From the NCBI GenBank assembly GCA_022565015.1, contig JADFKI010000016.1, positions 1 to 25,297 on the forward strand: a DNA stretch of 25,297 nucleotides, written 5' to 3'. Shown here one piece after another: positions 8,490 to 15,829 of the stretch. Every line of letters begins with the position of its first letter. Within the stretch, counting starts at the first letter, position 1. A program made the translations under genes and the position numbers. The notes below the pieces were generated by a model. The model did no database searches and was not told where the DNA came from. It saw only the letters and a program-made list of their open reading frames with translations. The DNA comes from Chloroflexota bacterium (GTDB lineage: Bacteria; Chloroflexota; Dehalococcoidia; Lucifugimonadales; JADFKI01).

Positions 8490-10055
8490 ATGAAAAATCT
8501 TTGGCCCGCCCTGTGGATGCTCGTGATTGCGACAGCCTGTGGTGGTAGTGGTCCGGTCGCACCCGTCGGGAGCGGGGCCGATGTTTTAGAAACGCCGGTC
8601 ACTCAGCGCCTGCCGGCCGACCTGTCTCCCACAGTAGCTCCGCCTACTCCCACGCCGGTCACTCAGCGTCCGCCGGTCGACCCGTCTCCCACGGTAGCTC
8701 CACCTACTCCCGCGCCGTCGGTCAAAGTGCCCGCGCCCTCGGACCCTGCGACGCCCACGGCAGACCCGTCTCCCACAGTAGCTCCGCCTGCTCCCACGCC
8801 GTCGGTCAAAGTGCCCGCGCCCTCGGACCCTGCGACGCCTGCGGCAAAACCGTCTCCCACGGCGATATCGCGCTCGGCTACTCCAGCGTCTCCAACTTCT
8901 CCAACCCCGACGGTCGCGCCGCCGACCCCGACGCAGGTCCCTCCATCGCCTCCCGTGGTCGGCCCGCTGTCCGAGCTTGCGGTGCGAGAGGCCTTTCCTG
9001 GGCTCTCCATGAGACGAATGACGGCGATGGCGTTTCCCGAAGATATCGGCGACCGCCTGTATGTTGCGCTGCAGGAGGGACGAGTCCTGGCTTTTTCGGA
9101 GGACCCGGCGGCAACCCAGGTGCAAGAGGTCCTGGATATACGTAAGAGGGTCGATGATCGGGGCAACGAAGAGGGACTGCTTGGGTTGGCCTTCGACCCC
9201 TCGTTTTCGGAAAACGGCTACTTCTACGTCTATTACACGGCCCTCGGTCCCAAGCGGTCGGTAATCTCAAGGTTCGCGGCCGACATCGGAGGTCGGGGGG
9301 GAGCGGACCCGTCCAGCGAGGTCGTGATACTCGAGGTGCCGCAGCCTTTTCGCAACCACAACGGCGGGCAGATCGCCTTCGGCCCCGACGGCTTCCTGTA
9401 CGTTGCGCTGGGGGACGGCGGGAGCTCCGGAGACCCAGCCGGTAATGGACAGAACACGGCGACCCTGCTGGGCTCGATTCTGCGCATCGACGTTGCCGGC
9501 TTGGACGTCGCCGGAGGCTACGCGGTGCCGAAGAACAATCCCTTCGTAGGGCAGGGAAGCGGCGCTCGTGAGGAGATCTGGGCCTACGGCCTGCGCAACC
9601 CCTGGAGGTTCAGCTTCGACTCGCTCACGGGCGAGCTATGGGCTGCGGACGTTGGTCAGAACCAGTTCGAGGAAGTGGACCTCATCAAGCGGGGCCGCAA
9701 CTACGGCTGGAACGTCCTGGAAGGCCGCGAATGCTTCAATCCCTCAAGGAATTGCAGCTCTGTGAGCCTCGAGCCGCCGGTGGCCGTCTACGGCCACGAT
9801 GAGGGCTGCTCTGTAACGGGCGGCTACGTCTACAGGGGTAGTCGTCTGCCGTCGCTATACGGCGCATACGTATATGGCGATTTTTGCAGCGGCAAAATCT
9901 GGGCCCTACGATACGACGGCGCGCGGGTCACGGAGCACATGGAGATCGCCGATACGGGCCTGGGGATCTCTTCCTTTGGTCTGGGACGCGACGGCGAGAT
10001 CTATGTTCTTTCCTTCGATGGTAAAATCTACCGGTTCGCGGAGCCCCAAAAGTGA
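8490..10055 (+). CDS. PQQ-dependent sugar dehydrogenase-type lipoprotein (soluble GDH/aldose dehydrogenase family)
   Basis: The product is 521 aa from the ATG at 8490. Residues 1-16 are a signal sequence ending IATA before Cys17, a lipobox, so an extracytoplasmic lipid anchor is likely. Residues 30-160 are a Pro/Thr/Ser-rich stalk with internal repeats. The rest is the six-bladed GSDH propeller: GLLGLAFDPSF, FRNHNGGQIAFGPDGFLYVALGDGG with the expected catalytic His290, then YGLRNPWRFSFD, DVGQNQFEEVDLI, NYGWNVLEG and YVYGDFCSGKIWAL. This family oxidises aldoses using PQQ; the true substrate is unknown, and PQQ synthesis genes are not in the window. TATAAT ends 7 bp before the ATG and there is no ribosome binding site, suggesting a leaderless message. 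Confidence 0.9.
   Translation: MKNLWPALWMLVIATACGGSGPVAPVGSGADVLETPVTQRLPADLSPTVAPPTPTPVTQRPPVDPSPTVAPPTPAPSVKVPAPSDPATPTADPSPTVAPPAPTPSVKVPAPSDPATPAAKPSPTAISRSATPASPTSPTPTVAPPTPTQVPPSPPVVGPLSELAVREAFPGLSMRRMTAMAFPEDIGDRLYVALQEGRVLAFSEDPAATQVQEVLDIRKRVDDRGNEEGLLGLAFDPSFSENGYFYVYYTALGPKRSVISRFAADIGGRGGADPSSEVVILEVPQPFRNHNGGQIAFGPDGFLYVALGDGGSSGDPAGNGQNTATLLGSILRIDVAGLDVAGGYAVPKNNPFVGQGSGAREEIWAYGLRNPWRFSFDSLTGELWAADVGQNQFEEVDLIKRGRNYGWNVLEGRECFNPSRNCSSVSLEPPVAVYGHDEGCSVTGGYVYRGSRLPSLYGAYVYGDFCSGKIWALRYDGARVTEHMEIADTGLGISSFGLGRDGEIYVLSFDGKIYRFAEPQK
8595..8863 (+). repeat. Intragenic Pro/Thr-rich coding repeats
   Basis: Two types of near-identical direct repeat are interleaved in the stalk region. 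One codes for PVTQR(L/P)P(A/V)D(L/P)SPTVAPPTP and is present twice in tandem. The other codes for PSVKVPAPSDPATP, also twice. A shared SPTVAPP core occurs three times. Such repeats commonly vary in number between strains. Confidence 0.7.
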
Positions 10056-10063
10056 CCGCACCC

Positions 10064-10092
10064 TTGACACCACCGGCGCTTCAAGCAAGAAT
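10064..10092 (+). promoter_or_regulatory. Promoter candidate for the alcohol dehydrogenase gene
   Basis: A perfect -35 TTGACA (10064-10069) is followed by a 17-bp spacer and a weaker -10 AAGAAT (10087-10092, four of six). The start would be near 10099, just before the ribosome binding site AGGAGGAG at 10111-10118. Confidence 0.5.
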
Positions 10093-10124
10093 TGCGTCCA
10101 TCGGCCCGACAGGAGGAGTTTGAT

Positions 10125-11102
10125 ATGGCGACAATGCTGGCGGCGCAGGCAATCGGTTTGAAGCAGCTGCGCTGCGATGAGTTGCCGATTCCAGACATGG
10201 AACCGGGAATGACCCTGGTCAAGACCAGGCTTGCATCCCTTTGTGGAAGCGATCTGCATATCGTTTACATGGGATGGAACGCCTACGAGTTCCCTCTGCC
10301 ACACGGTTACCCGGGCCATGAAGGCGTCGGCGAAGTCATAGACCCCGGAGACAGCGATTTTTCGCCGGGGGACCTGGTGTTGACCGTGCCGAACATCTGG
10401 AGCTCCAAGACCTTCGCGACCCATCAGCTGATCGACCCCAAGTTCCTCTTGAAGCTGCCAACCGACGTGCCGGAGGCGCACCTGCTCATGGCGCAGCAGC
10501 TCGGAACGGTCGTCTTCGGAGCTCGAAAGCTTCCGCCGCTTCTCGGAAAGACCGTGGTCGTGCTGGGGCAGGGCTCGGTCGGCCTGTTTCACGACTTCAT
10601 GCTCCGTCGTCTCGGGGCGCATCGCATAATCGCCGTTGAGCCCGTCGCCGCAAGACTCGAAGCGGGCCGCAACATGGGGATCGACGAGGCCATCGACGTG
10701 TCGGGTCAGCGGGCGACGGATGCCGTGATGGACCTCACCAACGGCGAAGGGGCAGACGTGGTCATCGAGGCGGTCGGCAGCGTCGACACCCTGAACCAGA
10801 CGATGCAGCTCGCCAAGCCGATGGGCAAGGTAGCCGTATTCGGACTGCCTCCGACAATGGAGAAGGTCCCGTTCGACTGGGACACCTTCTTCCGCAAACG
10901 GCTGGACCTCCACACGACGTTCGGGGCGCAGGACGAGCCCGGCCTCCCGGCCTTTCAGCTCGCGGTCGATTTCATCAGGAGCGGCGAAATCGACATGGCG
11001 CCCTTCGTAACGCACCAATTTCCCATAACGCAGGTGCAGGAGGCATTCGACCTTGCCCAGTCAAAGGAGGAGGGCGCTCTCAAGGTCTCTCTGACGTTCT
11101 AG
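10125..11102 (+). CDS. Zinc-dependent medium-chain alcohol dehydrogenase-like protein
   Basis: The product is 325 aa. The ATG at 10125 has AGGAGGAG 6 nt upstream, which fixes the start. The N-terminal GroES-like domain has Cys40 (LASLCGSDLH) and His65-Glu66 (YPGHEGVGEV), normal catalytic-zinc ligands. The Rossmann domain has VVVLGQGSVGLF (residues 145-155) with Glu172 at the end of the second strand, typical for NAD(H) preference. The loop that binds structural zinc with four cysteines in classic alcohol dehydrogenases is missing (residues about 85-100), hence the short length. The substrate is unknown; sorbitol, threonine or simple-alcohol dehydrogenases are all possible. It follows the sugar dehydrogenase on the same strand but has its own promoter candidate. 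Confidence 0.88.
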   Translation: MATMLAAQAIGLKQLRCDELPIPDMEPGMTLVKTRLASLCGSDLHIVYMGWNAYEFPLPHGYPGHEGVGEVIDPGDSDFSPGDLVLTVPNIWSSKTFATHQLIDPKFLLKLPTDVPEAHLLMAQQLGTVVFGARKLPPLLGKTVVVLGQGSVGLFHDFMLRRLGAHRIIAVEPVAARLEAGRNMGIDEAIDVSGQRATDAVMDLTNGEGADVVIEAVGSVDTLNQTMQLAKPMGKVAVFGLPPTMEKVPFDWDTFFRKRLDLHTTFGAQDEPGLPAFQLAVDFIRSGEIDMAPFVTHQFPITQVQEAFDLAQSKEEGALKVSLTF

Positions 11103-11180
11103 TATTTTCCGTCGCTGACGCCTTGAGTGATGCAGCTTTTGCGCGTGTCGCACCGTGTCGGCGTCGAGAGGAGGCGGGCC

Positions 11181-12533
11181 ATGCCCGAGCTATTTGAACT
11201 CACTGTCGCTGAGTCCGCCCGGCGGATAAGGGAAGGGTCCTTGTCGCCTGTCGCCCTGATGGAATCGCTCCTGGGCCGAAGCGAGAGGCTAGAGCCTTCG
11301 CTGAAGGTCTGGGTGACCATGGACGACAAGCTGGCCCTGGAGACCGCGCGCCGGCGGGAACGGGAGCTCGAACAAGAGGGTCCCCGCGGCCCGCTTCACG
11401 GCATACCTGTCGGCATCAAGGACATCTACTACACCCAGGGCATGAGGACGACCTGTTGCTCGCCCATATTCGAGGACTTCGTGCCCGAGTACGACGCCAC
11501 GTCGGTCGCGTTGCTGAAGAAGGCCGGCGCCATAATCATGGGAAAGACGGTGACGACGCAGTTCGCGTGCGGCGACCCTTCTCCCACGCGTAACCCCTGG
11601 AACGCAGAGCACACGCCCGGCGGCTCCAGCAGCGGCTCGGCGGTGGGCGTCGCGGCGGGGGTATTCCCGGCGGCCCTGGGCTCTCAGACCGGCGGATCGG
11701 TGCTAAGGCCCGCATCGTACAACGGCGTCGTAGGGCTCAAGCCGACCTTTGGCCGCATCAGCAGGTACGGTGTGGTGCCGGTCGCATGGTCGTTGGACAC
11801 GTTGGGTACCTTCACCCGCTCAGTGGAAGACGCGGCGCTGATGTTGAACGTAATGGCCGGGTGGGACGCTAACGACCACTCATCGTCGTCCGAGCCGGTG
11901 CCAGATTACACGGCGTCGATCGGCTCGCTGTCCTCGCCTCCGCGAATCGGCATCGTCCGGCCGTTCTTCTTCGAGCGGTGCGACGATGAGGTAAAAGGCC
12001 GCACCATCGAGGCTATCGACAGGCTAGCGGAAGCCGGCGCGCTCGTGGAGGACGTGGACCTCTCCTGCGACTTCGACACGGTGCTGTCCGCCCAGAGAGT
12101 TCTCATGACTGTGGAGGGTGCGGCGGTCCACCAGAAAAACTTCAGCCTTCGCCCGGACGATTACGCCCCCAACGTTCGGGGCGTGATAGAGGCGGGCATG
12201 GTGACGCCGGCCGTTACCTATGTGCAGGCTCAGCGCGTTCGGCGCAGCTTCAGACGCGCCATGGAGGAGGCGGCCCGAGGCTTTGATGTCATGGTCTCGC
12301 CGTCTACGGTTACGCCGGCGCCGAGGGACTTGAGCACGACCGGCGATCCCATGTTTCAGGCGCCCTGGACGACCTGCGGGCTTCCGACCATAACCTTGCC
12401 CATTGGCTTGAGCGAGTCGGGGCTGCCTCTAGGTCTGCAGATCGCGGCGGGCCCATTCGACGAAGAAGGACTCTTTGCCGCGGCTAGCTGGTGCGAGGGG
12501 ATTCTTGGCTTAGGCCTGAAGCCGCCCGTTTAA
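11181..12533 (+). CDS. Amidase-signature family hydrolase
   Basis: The product is 450 aa. The ATG at 11181 has AGGAGG 6 nt upstream and is preferred over an upstream in-frame ATG pair at 11127. The amidase-signature triad is present: Lys80 in GIPVGIKD, cis-Ser149 in TPGGSSSGSAVG and nucleophile Ser173 in GSQTGGSVLRPAS. Flanking conserved parts are GLKPTFGRISRYGVVP and LDTLGTFTRSVEDAA. The C-terminal block MFQAPWTTCGLPTITLPIG and GLPLGLQIA is also typical. Such enzymes cleave amides, including Glu-tRNA amidation by GatA, aryl amides and allophanate. No gatB or gatC is adjacent and the N terminus differs from GatA, so a general amidase is the safer call. No signal peptide. Confidence 0.92.
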   Translation: MPELFELTVAESARRIREGSLSPVALMESLLGRSERLEPSLKVWVTMDDKLALETARRRERELEQEGPRGPLHGIPVGIKDIYYTQGMRTTCCSPIFEDFVPEYDATSVALLKKAGAIIMGKTVTTQFACGDPSPTRNPWNAEHTPGGSSSGSAVGVAAGVFPAALGSQTGGSVLRPASYNGVVGLKPTFGRISRYGVVPVAWSLDTLGTFTRSVEDAALMLNVMAGWDANDHSSSSEPVPDYTASIGSLSSPPRIGIVRPFFFERCDDEVKGRTIEAIDRLAEAGALVEDVDLSCDFDTVLSAQRVLMTVEGAAVHQKNFSLRPDDYAPNVRGVIEAGMVTPAVTYVQAQRVRRSFRRAMEEAARGFDVMVSPSTVTPAPRDLSTTGDPMFQAPWTTCGLPTITLPIGLSESGLPLGLQIAAGPFDEEGLFAAASWCEGILGLGLKPPV

Positions 12534-12590
12534 AGGGCAAAGGGAACAGCTAGTCTGAGACCGGTCCGATTACTGGCCGGGACGCTCTGG

Positions 12591-13142
12591 TTAGATCGCG
12601 GTCTTGACGTACTCGGAGAGGTACTGACGGAGAAGAACACGGCCCCTGTGCAGGCGCGACTTGATGGAGGAGACCGTAATCTCCAGCGCCTCGGCCGCCT
12701 CGGAGTTTGACAACCCCGTCACGTCCCTGAGTATGATGGCGGCCCTGAGGTCCGGCGGCAGATACGATATTCCCTCCTGGAGCTTGTCACCGAGCTCGGA
12801 ATTTACGGCCAACTTCTCAGGAGTCTCATCCCAGTCCCCAATATCCATGTCCTCGAGGCCGGTCCGAGTCAACGTCCTGGCGCGCTTCTCCTTACGCAAC
12901 TTCATCAGGGCGGCATTCACCGTTATGCGATAGAGCCAGGTCGTCACTTTGGAATCGCCCCTAAAACGGCCGAATGCCCGGTAAGCCGACAGAAACGCCT
13001 CCTGGGCCACGTCTTCCGCATCCTCAGGCTCTCCCATCATTCGATAGGCAACGTTATAGACGAAGCTGGAATACTCCTCCACGATCGCTTCGAAGTCCGG
13101 TACTTCAGCCTGGGAGTCTTGTTCGTCTTGAGGGTTGGTCAT
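12591..13142 (-). CDS. ECF (sigma-70 family, RpoE-like) RNA polymerase sigma factor
   Basis: The product is 183 aa. Region 2 spans about residues 18-88 (FEAIVEEYSSFVYNVAYRMM, AEDVAQEAFLSAYRAF, VTTWLYRITVNAALMKLRK). Region 4 spans about 128-178 (LPPDLRAAIILRDVTGLSNSEAAEAL, VSSIKSRLHRGRVLLRQYL). There is no region 1.1 or 3, so it is an extracytoplasmic-function sigma. The start at 13142 lacks a clear ribosome binding site. A promoter candidate lies at 13209-13237. The likely partner is the divergently transcribed zinc-finger gene at 13321, which is unusual since ECF anti-sigma genes normally follow the sigma gene in one operon. The gene is convergent with the amidase. Confidence 0.95.
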   Translation of the reverse strand: MTNPQDEQDSQAEVPDFEAIVEEYSSFVYNVAYRMMGEPEDAEDVAQEAFLSAYRAFGRFRGDSKVTTWLYRITVNAALMKLRKEKRARTLTRTGLEDMDIGDWDETPEKLAVNSELGDKLQEGISYLPPDLRAAIILRDVTGLSNSEAAEALEITVSSIKSRLHRGRVLLRQYLSEYVKTAI

Positions 13143-13208
13143 GGGTTATTCGCAGGGTTGGCGGTTGCCCGGTTAGGGTGATATCGCACGGCATTCAAAC
13201 TGCACCCA

Positions 13209-13237
13209 ATTGTACAGAGGGGGCATCAAAAAGTAAA
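13209..13237 (-). promoter_or_regulatory. Promoter candidate for the ECF sigma gene
   Basis: On the minus strand TTTACT (13232-13237, four of six) lies 17 bp from TACAAT (13209-13214, five of six). The leader would be about 60 nt. No ECF-type GGAAC -35 box was seen, so self-activation is not supported by this reading. Confidence 0.45.
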
Positions 13238-13246
13238 AGATAGACA

Positions 13247-13275
13247 TTGACCCATCGAATCGGTTTTAATACAGT
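13247..13275 (+). promoter_or_regulatory. Promoter candidate for the zinc-finger anti-sigma gene
   Basis: TTGACC (13247-13252, five of six) is followed by a 17-bp spacer and TACAGT (13270-13275, four of six). It is back to back with the sigma-gene promoter, with only 9 bp between the two -35 boxes, so one bound factor could affect both. Confidence 0.5.
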
Positions 13276-13320
13276 AGCCGTGGGGACTATTCGTGTACCC
13301 AGTACGGCATGGAGAGTTAA

Positions 13321-13596
13321 ATGGTTTCCCGCATTGTTGGGATGTTCAAGCGCCATAGAATGGATGATGACTGCCTCGAGGTCCGAGAGCGGTCATCGGA
13401 CCTCATCGACGGCGACATCGATGAGCCAAGCGAGCGAAGGATCAAAGGTCACATTGGAAGATGCGGCCCATGCAACACGTTCATAAATACCTTGAGAGCG
13501 ACAGTGAACCTGTTGCGCTCTACCCCTCGACAGGAGCCCTCTGACGGGTTTCGAGCAAGGGTCTTGAAGAGCATACGAGAGGACCAGAAGAGCTAG
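13321..13596 (+). CDS. Putative soluble ZAS-type zinc-finger anti-sigma factor
   Basis: The product is 91 aa. The ATG at 13321 has GGAGAG a few bases upstream. The sequence has the zinc-binding anti-sigma pattern: Cys18 in a DDCLEVRERSSDLIDGDID helix, then His44-x3-Cys48-x2-Cys51 (GHIGRCGPC), followed by the helix NTFINTLRATVNLLR. In ZAS proteins these four residues bind zinc and the domain holds an ECF sigma; zinc loss on thiol oxidation can free the sigma. There is no transmembrane segment or sensor domain, so it would act in the cytoplasm, like RsrA. The neighbouring divergent ECF gene is the obvious candidate partner, but this is inference from position. The basic C terminus ends in SIREDQKS. 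Confidence 0.78.
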   Translation: MVSRIVGMFKRHRMDDDCLEVRERSSDLIDGDIDEPSERRIKGHIGRCGPCNTFINTLRATVNLLRSTPRQEPSDGFRARVLKSIREDQKS

Positions 13597-13618
13597 GTCC
13601 GTCACATCCCCCGTTATC

Positions 13619-13641
13619 CCGGACCGGACAGCCCGGTCCGG
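13619..13641 (+). terminator. Hairpin after the anti-sigma gene (possible terminator)
   Basis: A perfect 9-bp stem CCGGACCGG / CCGGTCCGG with a 5-base loop lies 22 nt past the stop codon. It is followed by TCTCATTG and lacks a true T-run, so termination is uncertain. Confidence 0.5.
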
Positions 13642-13773
13642 TCTCATTGCCGAGATCTCATCTGCCGCCTGCGTTCTTTTTCGCCGTCGAAATTTACCAT
13701 TCTTCAACTCCCCCGATGCCATTGATGTGATGTAGCATGTCGAGATACCGGGACTTCCTCCGAGGCATCTGAT

Positions 13774-15612
13774 ATGAAGATCGCAGTCTGCATAAAACAG
13801 GTACCCTACGTTTCTCTCGTCAAATTCGACAATGAGACCAAGCGGATCGTACGCGAGGGCGTGCCCAACGAGGTCAACCCCTTCGACGTCCTGGGAATGT
13901 CCCTGGCCGTAGGGCTCAAGGAGGCATTGGGGGGTGAGGTCGTGGCCTACACGATGGGCCCACCGCAGGCGAGAGAGGCGCTCGTGCAATGTCTGGCCAT
14001 GGGGGCGGACCGGGCCGTGCACCTGGTAGACGCGGCCTTCGCCGGTTCAGATACGCTGGCTACGGCGCGCACGCTTTCCCTTGCCTTGAAGGACGAAGGC
14101 TACGACCTGGTCGTCTGCGGAAGAAACAGCGTGGACGCCGAGACATCTCAGGTAGGCCCCGAGCTTGCCGAGATGCTGGGTCTGCCCCAGGTTACGAACG
14201 TTCGACGGATAGAATTCAGCGACAGAGCTAAAGGGTTCACCGCCGAGCGTCTGACGGACTCCGGGTACGATCGAGTCCACTGCTCTTTGCCCGCCCTGAT
14301 TACCGTTACGGAAGAGGTGGCTCCGGATATATATCCGTCCAGGGAGCAGATGGAGGAGGCCCAGACGGGCAGTGTGACCGAGATAACAGCCTCCGAGCTT
14401 GCGGGAGACAAGTCGCAGTTCGGAGCGGAGGGCTCGCCAACCTGGGTCGGAGAGGTGTACTCCTTCGAGCCTGACCGCGCCCAGATTATCATCAGGGACA
14501 AGCCGGTTGAGGAGTCCGTGGCGGAGCTGATGGAGTACCTGGAGGACCGGCGACTTTTGGATGACGCGTCCGAGACCGAAGCCAGCTCTTCCGTCGAACG
14601 AGGTCGGCTGAGGCAACGGGGCGACATCGGCGCGATATGGGTCGTGGGAGAGCTGGCCGGCAGTACGCTGAGGCCTATTACGTTGGAGCTGCTGGGGCGG
14701 GCCTGCGAGCTGGCCGACCATCTGCACACGAGCGTCGAGGCGCTGCTGATTGGCGACGAGCCTGAGAAACATGTCGAGGCGCTTGCCGCCTTCGGCGCCG
14801 ATAGGGTGATGTTGGCCAGGGACCCTTCGCTGAGCACATACGATACGGATAAATTCACTGACATCCTTGCAGAGGCCATAAGAAGCGAAAGGCCGTATGC
14901 AGTTATTTTGCCCTCGACCGTCATGGGCAGGGACCTCGCGGCCAGGGTGGCGGGCCGACTGGAGATTGGCCTTACGGGGGACTGCATCGGACTGGAGATC
15001 GACGGCGAAGGAAGGCTGGTGCAGCTCAAGCCGGCCTTCGGAGGGAACATCGTCGCGCCCATCTATTCGAAGACATCGCCTCAGATGGCGACGGTCAGGC
15101 CGGGGCTCTTGAGTGTCGCGCGTCCTGACTGGACCATAAAGCCCGCTGTTGACCACCTGCCGATTGGGGCCGCGACGACGCCTAGAGTCAGGTTGCTGGA
15201 GAGCGTCGTCGACGAGTCCGTCGAGGGCGCGGAGATCGAGAGCGCCAGGCGTATCGTGGCGGTCGGCAAGGGCATCGGCGGCCCCGACAACCTCGAGCTC
15301 ATAAAGGCCCTTGCCCAGGCCCTGGGTGCTTCGATTGGGGCTACGAGAGAGGTCACGGACCTTGGTTGGCTCCCGAGGCAATATCAGATCGGCCTCTCTG
15401 GCAAGTCGGTGGCGCCTGAGCTCTACGTCGCAATAGGTATCAGGGGAGTCTTCAATCACACGGTTGGCATTCAGAAGTCGGGAACGGTCGTGGCCGTCAA
15501 CAACAGCGCCAGGTCGCCCATCTTCAAGGCCTCCGACATCGGAATTCTAGGCGACTTTCAGGAGGTCGTTCCGGTGCTTACAAGCGCGCTTGTAAATCGT
15601 CAAGGCGGGTAG
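13774..15612 (+). CDS. etfBA: Fused electron-transfer flavoprotein, EtfB-EtfA in one chain
   Basis: The product is 612 aa, about the sum of both Etf subunits. Residues 1-265 are the beta subunit: MKIAVCIKQVPYV, EVNPFDVLGMSLAVGLKE, MGADRAVHLVD, and the nucleotide-binding stretch VCGRNSVDAETSQVGPELAE (115-133). A charged linker (about 266-285) leads to the alpha subunit (287-612): IWVVGELAG, LPSTVMGRDLAARVAGRLEIGLTGDC, then the FAD domain from about 493 with GIGGPDNLELIKALAQALGA, GATREVTDLGWLP, GLSGKSVAPELYVAIGIRG and an Asp-rich IGILGDFQEVVP end. Etf carries electrons from acyl-CoA or other flavin dehydrogenases to a quinone oxidoreductase. No such partner is nearby. GAGG lies 8 nt before the ATG. 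No stop or frameshift occurs at the junction, so the fusion is genuine in this sequence. Confidence 0.93.
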   Translation: MKIAVCIKQVPYVSLVKFDNETKRIVREGVPNEVNPFDVLGMSLAVGLKEALGGEVVAYTMGPPQAREALVQCLAMGADRAVHLVDAAFAGSDTLATARTLSLALKDEGYDLVVCGRNSVDAETSQVGPELAEMLGLPQVTNVRRIEFSDRAKGFTAERLTDSGYDRVHCSLPALITVTEEVAPDIYPSREQMEEAQTGSVTEITASELAGDKSQFGAEGSPTWVGEVYSFEPDRAQIIIRDKPVEESVAELMEYLEDRRLLDDASETEASSSVERGRLRQRGDIGAIWVVGELAGSTLRPITLELLGRACELADHLHTSVEALLIGDEPEKHVEALAAFGADRVMLARDPSLSTYDTDKFTDILAEAIRSERPYAVILPSTVMGRDLAARVAGRLEIGLTGDCIGLEIDGEGRLVQLKPAFGGNIVAPIYSKTSPQMATVRPGLLSVARPDWTIKPAVDHLPIGAATTPRVRLLESVVDESVEGAEIESARRIVAVGKGIGGPDNLELIKALAQALGASIGATREVTDLGWLPRQYQIGLSGKSVAPELYVAIGIRGVFNHTVGIQKSGTVVAVNNSARSPIFKASDIGILGDFQEVVPVLTSALVNRQGG

Positions 15613-15741
15613 TCAGCCTGGATTATCCGAAAGCGACGGTCTTTCCAACATGCGAAGGCGAGTCTTGCGATCTTACTCCTCGCTCATACAGATCCGCACT
15701 CCATAGATCCATTCATAAGGTCATATAACACGTAGATGTTA

Positions 15742-15758
15742 AATAAAATCGTTTTATT
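15742..15758. promoter_or_regulatory. AT-rich inverted repeat upstream of the sensor kinase
   Basis: AATAAAA and TTTTATT form an exact 7-bp inverted repeat with a 3-bp centre. It lies in an AT-rich stretch (about 15715-15800) unlike its GC-rich surroundings. A -10-like TAAAAT sits at 15784-15789. It may be an operator or the end of the Etf transcript; the sequence alone does not decide. Confidence 0.4.
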
Positions 15759-15829
15759 AGTAGCCAAACGATTAATGTATTCGTAAAATATATAGATATC
15801 ACCGACGATAAGGTTTGGACGGGATTCCA

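Noticed and set aside
9906..11018. 370-codon minus-strand frame opposite the alcohol dehydrogenase
   Set aside because: Antisense to a protein with intact family motifs, and has no motif of its own.
14047..15459. 470-codon minus-strand frame opposite the Etf fusion
   Set aside because: Long but without domains, and the plus-strand protein is clearly conserved; it is a GC-driven shadow.
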